Assembly: GCA_002482725.1 (NCBI GenBank)
Contig: DLGO01000076.1
Location: forward strand, 1 to 30,682
Reading direction: 5' to 3'
DNA length: 30,682 bases
From: Bacteroidetes bacterium UBA7692
Lineage (GTDB): Bacteria > Bacteroidota > Bacteroidia > Chitinophagales > LD1
This document shows, one piece after another, positions 11,201 to 16,558 of the stretch. Positions within the stretch are counted from its first letter, which is position 1, and each line of letters opens with the position of its first letter. The position numbers were made by a program, and so were the translations under genes. Under the pieces are notes generated by a model, which saw nothing but the letters and a program-made list of their open reading frames with translations, was not told where the DNA came from and searched no databases.

Positions 11201-11365
11201 CAGCGTTAGTATCAGTTTGTTAGGCTGGTCCATATATGCCGACAGGTATGGGGCAAATGGCGGTAACACTTGGGTGTTTACCAGTATCTGTGTTTGTGCA
11301 GTACACCTGATTCCAACTATTACAAGACCGGCTAGCAGTATTTTCTTTATTGTAGAGAGCGACAT
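5216..11365 (-). CDS. Giant secreted multidomain protein (TANFOR/FN3/carboxypeptidase-regulatory-like)
   Basis: The gene encodes 2049 residues from the ATG at 11365. An in-frame ATG 22 codons upstream precedes a non-signal segment, whereas 11365 gives a classic signal peptide ending CTAQ. Regions by eye: an N-terminal beta domain (25-165) recalling the 'TANFOR' domain of large Bacteroidetes proteins; an FN3-like domain with a PGKKYVWRVKA strand (168-290); carboxypeptidase-regulatory-like modules near 688, 826, 910 and 1036 (motifs GRVLDG, GRVIDG, GTVKNN); a Ser/Gly/Asn-rich linker (about 1122-1168); and a long C-terminal region (1427-2049) of regular beta strands ending in a Cys-rich segment (CLPVSFVCPPVC). 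There is no catalytic motif and no T9SS sorting domain. It leads an operon with a secreted FN3-like protein and a beta-barrel. Surface adhesion or scaffolding is likely, but unproven. Confidence 0.85.
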   Translation of the reverse strand: MSLSTIKKILLAGLVIVGIRCTAQTQILVNTQVLPPFAPYLSAYMDQPNKLILTLNNISGTTQQVKLWVRISSDNGVSATTMSGYRPAQPITLNPGEFKRIDFSDNQTRSYFDANNVVLTRITKNELMQNQTLPEGGYTICVKALDYNTSAPLSMDGTGCTVPFQLNYIDPPFAIQPTCGNDIAVSTPQNVVFSWSPPATSPGTVEYEFTLKEVPNTLNPNDVIKNTAFPTLYANTLRAQNVLVYTNALPQLIPGKKYVWRVKARDTNNSTQFKNGGYSEACWFTYKAPVTQINYTNTNVNIPTNVFNPPITSPNLGGTNNAGNPFTFGSNSLDGLKYNGDMLFSPTATLNGNLKYIYGDPGETKKYSLSNANISLVVKYFQKLDDGTYSPIGGTMDLGNVPQYELNSNDGIVLSKNGGKALSSVAATTKTDASGNFSFSFINEYPFGEGGSVTMLDASIKAAAGGTITKTTKATVYDNTFVFACIRIEGPQGYFYTQPVQLFDFSKQLNINSPNVLCVARTQEFQAHLGPKKFWGNNQPPLQVSTENLVGVKTYLLRKTIASSDVFPKEDGMGMPEEGDDGKTIKGMEVVASTMTNGNGIARFRRVVYCDVYFGGQYEYYIYFEMNKDDKYNYEYTTPELIHASGSAPQTQVTPIKYALSTTAPYADAMSAYAYNIEKRNWDIKPKMPRLFGRVLDGDNNNKPIEGAYVGLESKYSYTNVHRLYTGTVTNASEKALQNNLNTGAIAATDYTFRNVHTNLGGGFEFTELPILYNSTTMQPTGPVRGMYISKKGYEPYVIATNTSKKIKVMYYGEQYPMGEIILKRQSEVTGRVIDGETGMGIPAYIHMNDDEVSEKTNGSGYFAEVYATKIAGKKQKVIIESDGYLTDTIELEVKNAKHDIGTISLSKRKRKLIVWVKDAETDGWLQNAKVQVLNVVTSCTSMMPVNTGSSGSGGFQASQTLVNVQSDCALEAVTNEQGFASLTFENGGFDDNISYQVKVTGPDKKDYEPFFVSTKIPYSNSWGKWINVSLKPGTCISGTVKNNKGEAVSGAKVKLDVTVPTIYFNVTVGDVETTTDNKGKFTLHNVPKRDYAQKVVVTKPESQYVGDSWDVYTKILQVLNLTPTSSGSGSGSGTQGYVASTGYNTSGAGSWSSSNKNYNFNGAATGGSSNTANNKPDCFSHDFVLKGVDDMDISKLLGFPVEVTELKQNGQTRTISGNFLNLAGNQQFSAGEKAKIPFSNISIKKGNLTAPSGKPYMTTTFGNMKTDALEVPVKVYNYYNAKLRDENYLTVQSSGNYGVIAGNVKLNTTSFNNNDLSFDEAVYVGTPYNTTGSVSGTTTATQSTNVYNYSNNYSVPNLYGTGGGSSSSSGNTVKIPVLNTFFSDPSVTKAYNADEGLTLSNNKSSDVSFSLMAFPKSGSAAQKSSRILDREIILDATLHTNIPGLSPADMKIKVGELKLKDGKLANENKISTSELSSKMGSNWSIKSSSWSINQFGIRLKSGVMNTGIEVPFTDVYISSAAVKTDKATFKFDKLTLVNGKLPLTVNAQAKALGYFYMEDGVSRAWQFSAYNPDNTPVSEIKGLDGIQAGQSVKLKSIFLYSNSVSSINITPSSFNVHGIVAFTPSPKLVLSKTSLKLNGTFKTDIPGTGDITSSLFYDETMKASIDVSPFEFSTGKIYYSFTKAKLSNKYFHADGEVSEVNVLPKLKIDLDHYGMQNTEVKLKAVAENVIKGGGSGGIKSLVGGNKVLANEYKWGTLHFDGVTYGTTGMNDKKMSFNVTGAVIADNTEIGIDNIPTPFGGMKWVYLMKEGAIDGSVTIKDMDIAGMVLNGGVNARIGSKGWYFKANGNMQMPSLGGGGMYALIGDYSGKGSELASGIGDFGCLPANFQNKVKGFLFQASITRSIADVSADFLVVAGGVKAGAALTARAYGAFDGPTTLGLGLMAKVTAEAYLKSPATCTNIDAKAVVEAMVNGTYIMPSKTLTLGGCISLEVSGSLYQCLPVSFVCPPVCVGDAVTKAIGINATVDSNKNFDINMFLGTCSGTACKIK

Positions 11366-11481
11366 AAAAGATACTTTTATGATGATATTATTTGTTAATT
11401 TGGAGCAGCAGGATTGTAGAACAATATACACAAGATTTAATTGATATATTAAACCAGTAGTATAGCTGGTCTCCTTAGATA

Positions 11482-11489
11482 CAAATTTA
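11482..11489 (-). promoter_or_regulatory. Candidate -7 promoter element for the giant-protein operon
   Basis: On the minus strand these bases read TAAATTTG, an exact match to the Bacteroidetes -7 consensus TAnnTTTG. A TTG at -33 with a 19-base spacer is not present, so the call is tentative. It would give an untranslated leader of about 110 bases before the ATG at 11365. Confidence 0.3.
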
Positions 11490-11737
11490 TCGGTTATGCG
11501 GCACAGGCTATTGTTATTGTCGGCCTTTTTGTGATAGAATACACACGGGAAAATTATCGGTGAAGCAATATTAAAATATTGTTAATCAGCGTATTGAAGC
11601 CAATATTTCGTGATTAATTAGATATCCCACGTCCTAATCTGCACTTTTAGATACTTCTCATTGACCATTTATGGGAAAATAAAGTTAGAGGTACAATATG
11701 AACCGTTTAAACATAGTTAATTTATACCCTTTATCTC

Positions 11738-11769
11738 ATTTCCATATAATGCCCCGCTTATGTGGAAAT
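11738..11769. promoter_or_regulatory. 12-bp dyad upstream of the CX4CH gene cluster
   Basis: ATTTCCATATAA and TTATGTGGAAAT pair over 12 positions, one of them a T-G pair, around the 8-base loop TGCCCCGC. It lies 77 bases before the ATG at 11847, in the position of an operator or a structured leader. No T-run follows, so it does not look like a terminator. Confidence 0.4.
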
Positions 11770-11846
11770 ATATCTGCAAAAACACGGTATTAATGCGAAC
11801 ACTTTGTATTTTTACGCAAATCATACAAAAAAACATCTCACACTAA

Positions 11847-12716
11847 ATGAAATTAAAATTCTACTCACTTGTAGCCTTTTCTACAGCTACAGCACTTATG
11901 CTTTTAAATATTAAGCCGGCAACTTCCAATCAGGCTCAGTTTGTTCCGGGTCGCTCAGGAGATACTAAAACAAACCTTACATGTGCTACGTCAGGATGTC
12001 ACAGCAACTTGGGGGCTGCTCAAAATGGCGATGCTATTTTTGATATAAGGTTCAGCAATACAAATGTTACCTCTTCTACACTGTATGTGCCGGGACAGCA
12101 GTACACTACCGCGGTTCTTATTAAAACGCCTACTTTATCTGCTAATCAGAGATATGGATTTAGTTTGTCTGCTTTAACTGCTTCTAAAACAAACGGAGGT
12201 ACTATAACTGTTACAGATGCAGTTAATACCGGCAAAAGCACCTTCCAGAGCGTAGATTATATCGGTCATTTAAATGCTAAAAACAATATTAAATCATGGG
12301 CATTCAAATGGACTGCTCCGCCAGCATCTGCAGGTCCTATCACATTTTATGCTACCGTAAACCTTGCAAACGGTAACGGAAACGAAGCCGGCGATTCTAT
12401 TTACAGCAGGGCAATTACCATCAATCCTGATGGAAGTGTTGGTGTTAATGAAGTAAGTTCTATCGCAGGTCTGCAGATATACCCTAACCCGGTTAGCAAT
12501 TACCTGAACATCAGCTACAGCTTGATGGAAAATGCACGTGTAGCGGCGGAACTGGTAGCTATGGATGGCAAGCTGGTAAAAAGCTTTGATGCTACCGAAC
12601 TAACAACAGGCAACCATACTGCAAAATTCGATGTACAGGATATACCTGCTGGCAGCTACCTTTTGCGTGTTAATGCAAATGGCAAGTCGGTAGTTAAACA
12701 TGTTTTCAAAATCTAG
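11847..12716 (+). CDS. Choice-of-anchor V domain protein with CX4CH motif and T9SS sorting domain
   Basis: This exported protein has 289 residues: an N-terminal signal segment (1 to about 28); the motif C46-ATSG-C51-H52, which resembles a c-type haem site with four instead of two spacer residues; a beta-sandwich with W151-AFKWTAP and the ANGNGNEAGD region typical of choice-of-anchor V (Reeler-like) proteins; and a C-terminal T9SS type A sorting domain beginning at YPNP (212-215) and ending VKHVFKI. It is therefore expected to cross the outer membrane by type IX secretion and be attached to or released from the surface. The next gene starts two bases after its stop and encodes another CX4CH protein, so a shared redox role is suggested. 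Haem binding itself is inferred. Confidence 0.87.
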   Translation: MKLKFYSLVAFSTATALMLLNIKPATSNQAQFVPGRSGDTKTNLTCATSGCHSNLGAAQNGDAIFDIRFSNTNVTSSTLYVPGQQYTTAVLIKTPTLSANQRYGFSLSALTASKTNGGTITVTDAVNTGKSTFQSVDYIGHLNAKNNIKSWAFKWTAPPASAGPITFYATVNLANGNGNEAGDSIYSRAITINPDGSVGVNEVSSIAGLQIYPNPVSNYLNISYSLMENARVAAELVAMDGKLVKSFDATELTTGNHTAKFDVQDIPAGSYLLRVNANGKSVVKHVFKI

Positions 12717-12718
12717 AA

Positions 12719-13090
12719 ATGAGAAAACTGATTGTCGCAGTCGTAACGGTAGTGTTTTTTGCAATTGCGTCTTGTTCTAAAGACAAGGCAGCCAAGCCCA
12801 CAGATTCTGTAGTAGTATGCGACTCCATCGGCTATACTTATGCTCTGCATGTAAAGCCAATATTAGATAACAATTGCTCTATTGCAGGTTGTCATGGCTC
12901 AGTAGGCTATCAGGACAATGTGCAACTGCATGATTATGCAACTTCGAAAAGCGCATTTGAAACTTCAGATGTTATCTGTACGGTAAAATGGGAAACCGGT
13001 TGCAGCCAGATGCCTTCAGGTGGCAGCAGATTAGAGGATTCTTTGATCACCGTTTTAGAGTGCTGGAAAAATAATGGATACCCTCAATAA
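12719..13090 (+). CDS. Cytochrome c-like lipoprotein with CX4CH motif
   Basis: This 123-residue protein has a lipoprotein signal (lipobox IASC, acylated C19). The mature part has VKPILDNN followed by C53-SIAG-C58-H59, then M98 in QMPSGG and a final segment (DSLITVLECWKNNGYPQ) matching the pattern of small single-haem cytochrome domains of the planctomycete type, where a methionine in 'MP..G' is the second haem ligand and a helix ends in a 'W...G.P' motif. The spacing CX4CH instead of CXXCH is unusual. Further cysteines (C34, C87, C95, C115) could form disulfides. It lies directly after the CX4CH surface protein and is probably translated from the same message. Lipid anchoring to the outer membrane or periplasmic face is likely. 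Confidence 0.8.
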   Translation: MRKLIVAVVTVVFFAIASCSKDKAAKPTDSVVVCDSIGYTYALHVKPILDNNCSIAGCHGSVGYQDNVQLHDYATSKSAFETSDVICTVKWETGCSQMPSGGSRLEDSLITVLECWKNNGYPQ

Positions 13091-13093
13091 ACT

Positions 13094-13141
13094 TTAAGAG
13101 CGAATATCTATCCAACCTTTCAGATAGTTATTCGCTCTTAA
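13094..13141. terminator. Strong hairpin between lipoprotein and yceI-like gene
   Basis: TTAAGAGCGAATA (13094-13106) pairs fully with TATTCGCTCTTAA (13129-13141); inside, CTATC and GATAG extend the stem after one mismatch. It lies four bases after the lipoprotein stop. The following bases (CTTTAG) are not a strong T-run, so it may be a terminator, an attenuator or an mRNA-stabilising end that sets different levels for the upstream and downstream genes. Confidence 0.55.
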
Positions 13142-13172
13142 CTTTAGTAAGGAGTACTCAAAAAAATAGTTT

Positions 13173-13730
13173 ATGAAAGCTTTTCTGTCATTTGTTCTTA
13201 GTGCTACTGCGCTTTTCTGTGCTGCTCAGGATGTAGCCTATTCTTCTACTAATGGCAAAGTACATTTTTATTCAAAAACCCCATTGGAGGATATTGAAGC
13301 GATTACCCAAAAGGCAATTTTTGTTGTGTATGCCGGCAGCAGAAAGGTGCAGGCAAAAATTCCGATGAACACTTTCCAGTTTAGCCAAAAGCTAATGCAG
13401 GAACACTTCAACGAAAACTATGTGGAAAGCGACAAATTCCCCTATGCAATTTTCAATGGCACTATAGAAGAAAATATTGACCTTGCCAAAGATGGAGAGT
13501 ATGACATTACGATTAAAGGCACTTTCGATCTGCATGGCGTAAAACAGGAGCGTGTCATCAAAGGCAAGCTAACTGTAAAAAATGGCGAGCCTGCCCTTGG
13601 CTCAGCGGCTTTTGATGTAAAGCTGGCAGATCATAAGATTAAAATTCCCAAAGCCGTATTCCTTAACATTGCAGAAGTAATTAAAATAGACCTGGAGTTT
13701 ACCTTGGCTAAATACATACCCAAAAAGTAG
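13173..13730 (+). CDS. YceI family protein
   Basis: This exported protein of 185 residues has a signal peptide ending FCAAQ. The body shows the YceI fold features: an initial strand pair (NGKVHFYSKTPLEDIEA), a central KIPMNTFQF strand, the ...NENYVESDKFPYAIFNGTI segment that matches the YceI 'FdvekyPtatF' pattern, and GEYDITIKGTFDLHGVKQ followed by paired strands. YceI proteins are lipocalin-like barrels known to bind polyisoprenoids such as long-chain quinone-like lipids. The gene follows the CX4CH lipoprotein (82 bases, with a hairpin) and precedes a DUF5777 barrel. This grouping points to an envelope redox or lipid-carrying role, which is inferred. Confidence 0.9.
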   Translation: MKAFLSFVLSATALFCAAQDVAYSSTNGKVHFYSKTPLEDIEAITQKAIFVVYAGSRKVQAKIPMNTFQFSQKLMQEHFNENYVESDKFPYAIFNGTIEENIDLAKDGEYDITIKGTFDLHGVKQERVIKGKLTVKNGEPALGSAAFDVKLADHKIKIPKAVFLNIAEVIKIDLEFTLAKYIPKK

Positions 13731-13767
13731 TGTGTTGGTTGTTGTGCTTCCGGGCAATATCTTTTCT

Positions 13768-14775
13768 ATGAAGTTTTTTTACACAGTTCTATTAGGCGTA
13801 TGCAGCGCTGGTGTTTTTGGTCAGGGTATTATAGATGAAATTGCAGAGTCAGAGGCGCCCAAAAGCGAACCTGTTACAGCTACCTTTAAAAGCACGCGCC
13901 TCTTGCATGGCCATACTGTAGAAATGACAAAGCCCAATGCATTGGACTTCAGGATTGCACACCGCTTTGGCGACATGGCCACTCCGGGTACTAATGTGCA
14001 TACACTTTTTGGTTTATATAGCGCGGCAGACATTGCTTTCACTTTCGACTATGGTATCAACAAGGACCTGTCTGTAGGCTTGGGCTGGAACAAAGGAACA
14101 GTGTACAGGGAGAGCTGGTTTGGCAATGTCAAATACAAAGTGCTGAAACAAACTAAAGACTTCAAAATACCACTTACCATTACACTATTGGCGCAAGGTG
14201 CAGTTACCGGAGTTAAAAGGCAAAACAGCCTACCATCCAGTTTGGAGTACCTGCCAAAATGGTACAACAGGTTTAGTTATACCGTACAAGCCATGATAGC
14301 AGTTAAAGCTACCGATTGGCTAAGCATACAGCTTACACCTTCGTTTGTGTGGCGTAACTTTGTTACCTCCAACGATAAGAATGGCCTGTTTGTACTGGGT
14401 CTTTCTGCACGTGCTAAGGTGAGCAAGAGATGTGCTATCGTATTTGAATACTTCCAGCCGATTACCCGGAACAATGCCACTTTCCGCCAATACTTCCCTA
14501 TGCTGCGCGGTATAAAAAATGCGGGATATTATGCACCGCTCAATCTCGGCTTCGAAATAGAAACCGGTGGTCACGTATTTCAGATCAACCTTACCAATAC
14601 CGCAGGATTATTGGAGCAGGATTACCTGGCATACAACCCCAATAGCTGGGCACAGGGCCAGTTTCGTCTTGGCTTTTGCATCGCGCGTACTTTCCAGTTT
14701 GGCAAGGGTATAAATCCTTGGACAGGTCGCTACAAGAAGAAAGTTAGGGAAGAGAAGAAAGCTAAAGACAGCTAA
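13768..14775 (+). CDS. DUF5777 family outer-membrane beta-barrel protein
   Basis: From the ATG at 13768 the protein has 335 residues with a signal peptide ending VFGQ. A GTG 12 codons upstream would place extra residues before the signal and is rejected. It shows the family hallmarks: EMTKPNALDFRIAHRFG, a segment with SAADIAFTFDYGI, and near the end GFEIETGGHVFQINLTN. The remainder is a series of amphipathic strands, as in an outer-membrane barrel of about 12 to 16 strands. The function of DUF5777 is unknown. It lies 37 bases after the YceI gene and is probably in the same transcript. I recall DUF5777 and YceI genes as frequent neighbours in Bacteroidota. A role as the membrane component of the CX4CH/YceI group is inferred. 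Confidence 0.85.
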   Translation: MKFFYTVLLGVCSAGVFGQGIIDEIAESEAPKSEPVTATFKSTRLLHGHTVEMTKPNALDFRIAHRFGDMATPGTNVHTLFGLYSAADIAFTFDYGINKDLSVGLGWNKGTVYRESWFGNVKYKVLKQTKDFKIPLTITLLAQGAVTGVKRQNSLPSSLEYLPKWYNRFSYTVQAMIAVKATDWLSIQLTPSFVWRNFVTSNDKNGLFVLGLSARAKVSKRCAIVFEYFQPITRNNATFRQYFPMLRGIKNAGYYAPLNLGFEIETGGHVFQINLTNTAGLLEQDYLAYNPNSWAQGQFRLGFCIARTFQFGKGINPWTGRYKKKVREEKKAKDS

Positions 14776-14886
14776 TTCGTCCATTATAAGAGATTATCCC
14801 ACAGCCCCATTTCAAAACATAGAGTAGCCAAGCTACGCTACACAGGTATATAGAGGTAACTTTATATTACAACAGATACGTGTGCC

Positions 14887-16053
14887 ATGTTTTACGAATT
14901 CCTTACGCCGATTGATACCGAGCTTATTTTTGGAGAAGCAATTTTTCATCCAAATCAGATAGGCTCACATATAAAAATCTATGGCGGTACCGAAGTGGAA
15001 CTGCACGATTTTCATATAGCGCTTATTGGTGTCATGGACGACCGGAACACCCTGCTGAATGAGGGATGTGCTACAGCGGCTACCGAACTGCGCCAGCAGT
15101 TATACTCACTATACCTGCCAAGCAAACACGAGTTCAAGGTGCTCGACCTGGGCAACATACTCCCGGGCGCATCTTCCCGCGACACATACTTTGCGCTGGC
15201 ATCGGTAGTGCTTAAGCTGGTTACGCACAAAGTAATTCCTATCATAGTGGGTGGGGGGCACGACCTCACCTATGGTCAATACCTGGGCTATCAGGACCTG
15301 CAGGGCATGATAAACGTGGTAAATGTAGACGAGAAAATAGATATGGGCAGCAGTCCCGAGGAGCCGATACACGCAGGTTCTTTCATTATGCGCATGCTTA
15401 CCCACCAACCAAATTATCTGTTCAATTACAGCCATCTGGGGTACCAGACTTATCTGAACGACCCTGCTGCTATGGACACTCTGGAGAGTCTTAACTTCGA
15501 TTGCCACAGGTTGGGTATCCTGCAACATAGCATAGATGAGATAGAGCCGATAATGCGTGATGCCAATATGGTCTCCATTGATATGAGCTGCCTCCGCATG
15601 AGCGATTTTCCGGCACATGCCCAAGCCTCCCCACATGGGTTCTATGGCGAAGAGCTTTGCCAGATTACGCGCTATGCAGGCCTTAGCGACAAAGTCAGCT
15701 CTATCGGCTTCTACGAAATGAATCCGCGCTATGATAAGGACGAACAAAGCACACAGCTGCTGGCCCACGCTGTTTGGTACTTTATCGAAGGCTATTATAA
15801 CCGAAAAAATGATATACCTACTGAAAGCTCAGACTATATCAGGTTCGTAGTTAAGCTGGAAGAGGTGGACCACGAACTCATCTTTTGGAAGAGCAAGCTT
15901 ACTGACCGCTGGTGGATGGAATTGCCCTATCAGGCAAATTCCAAATTCGACCGAAATCAATACCTGGTGCCATGCACCTACGCAGATTACGAAATGGCCT
16001 GTAAAGAAGAACTTCCCGATAGGTGGATGAAAGTGTTTACACGCCTTGCTTAA
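14887..16053 (+). CDS. Ureohydrolase-fold (formimidoylglutamase/arginase-like) protein with altered metal site
   Basis: This 388-residue protein has no signal peptide and the arginase-family layout. VVGGG-H125-D matches the first Mn ligand motif. V-D148-E-K150-I-D152 is at the place of the usual D-x-H-x-D, with Lys in place of His. S-I-D232-M-S234 stands for the usual D-x-D, with Ser in place of the second Asp. E277 in YEMNP matches the conserved C-terminal glutamate. Two of the six usual manganese ligands are thus lost, so normal ureohydrolase activity is doubtful. Automatic annotation would probably call it formimidoylglutamase. I recall such divergent members being widespread in Bacteroidota. 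It has its own upstream spacer (111 bases) and is not obviously in an operon. Cytoplasmic location is expected. Confidence 0.82.
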   Translation: MFYEFLTPIDTELIFGEAIFHPNQIGSHIKIYGGTEVELHDFHIALIGVMDDRNTLLNEGCATAATELRQQLYSLYLPSKHEFKVLDLGNILPGASSRDTYFALASVVLKLVTHKVIPIIVGGGHDLTYGQYLGYQDLQGMINVVNVDEKIDMGSSPEEPIHAGSFIMRMLTHQPNYLFNYSHLGYQTYLNDPAAMDTLESLNFDCHRLGILQHSIDEIEPIMRDANMVSIDMSCLRMSDFPAHAQASPHGFYGEELCQITRYAGLSDKVSSIGFYEMNPRYDKDEQSTQLLAHAVWYFIEGYYNRKNDIPTESSDYIRFVVKLEEVDHELIFWKSKLTDRWWMELPYQANSKFDRNQYLVPCTYADYEMACKEELPDRWMKVFTRLA

Positions 16054-16154
16054 TTCTTATTAAATCTTTTTAGCAATAAATTTTCAAGGGCTATTTAAAC
16101 CTTGCTGTCACCGCTATATCATATACGCATTGATAACAAGTTAAATTCAATAGT

Positions 16155-16478
16155 ATGAAAACGACAATTGCAGCTTTGGCCCTTGGTATTGGAATCTTAT
16201 TTACAACAGAAGCAAATGCGCAGCACGGCCCTCGTGGTGGCAGGGGGGAGCAAGCCCATCAGCACCATAGAATCCAAAACGGTGTGCGCCATGGAGACTT
16301 AACACGCCGTGAAGCTGCTAAACTAAAAGCGCAACAAGCACACATAAGGCAAGAGAAGCATATTGCAAGGGCAGATGGATATATAAGCCCTGCAGAGCGC
16401 GCACATATCAATAGTATGCAGGATAGGGCCAGTGCCAACATCTACTGCAAAAAGCATAATGGACGAGGAAGATTTTAA
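16155..16478 (+). CDS. Small secreted His/Arg-rich protein
   Basis: This 107-residue protein has a clear signal peptide (Met-Lys-Thr-Thr, cleavage after ANA near residue 22). The mature part is basic and His-rich, with a helical core: GVRHGDLTRREAAKL, then an Arg/Lys/Gln-rich helix and ARADGYISPAERAHI, followed by NIYCKKHN. The pairing of 'G-D-L-T..EA..L' with 'ADG.ISP.ER' is a recurring pattern in small periplasmic proteins of unknown function that I have seen in both Bacteroidota and Proteobacteria. Metal or stress binding (as in Spy/CpxP-like proteins) is a guess. It ends at a strong palindromic terminator and is probably monocistronic. Confidence 0.8.
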   Translation: MKTTIAALALGIGILFTTEANAQHGPRGGRGEQAHQHHRIQNGVRHGDLTRREAAKLKAQQAHIRQEKHIARADGYISPAERAHINSMQDRASANIYCKKHNGRGRF

Positions 16479-16505
16479 TTGGTAAAGTTAGTTGGTCAGT
16501 TAGTA

Positions 16506-16545
16506 AAAACAGAAAAGCCACTCAATTGAGTGGCTTTTCTGTTTT
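16506..16545. terminator. Perfect 40-base palindromic bidirectional terminator
   Basis: Bases 16506-16525 are perfectly complementary to 16526-16545, with AAAAC at one end, GTTTT at the other, and the core GCCACTCAATTGAGTGGC. It lies between two converging genes: the small secreted protein ends at 16478 and the OmpA-family gene ends at 16559. The A- and T-tracts at the two ends give a T-run after the stem in both directions, so it should terminate transcription from both sides. Confidence 0.9.
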
Positions 16546-16558
16546 AGTCATGTTCTGT

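Larger units (their letters stand above)
11366..11846. other. Divergent control region between surface operon and redox-like cluster
   Basis: This 481-base AT-rich stretch separates the giant gene (minus) from the choice-of-anchor V gene (plus). It contains a possible minus-strand -7 element (11482-11489) and a 12-bp dyad (11738-11769), listed separately. No further reading frame of convincing composition is seen. Both flanking operons must take their promoters from here. Confidence 0.7.

Noticed and set aside
14820..14840. Small GTAGC/GCTAC hairpin after the DUF5777 gene as a terminator
   Set aside because: Only five pairs with a three-base loop and no T-run; too weak to call.
15109..15768. 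Minus-strand open frame of 219 residues
   Set aside because: Antisense to the ureohydrolase-fold gene, which has clear family motifs over the full stretch.
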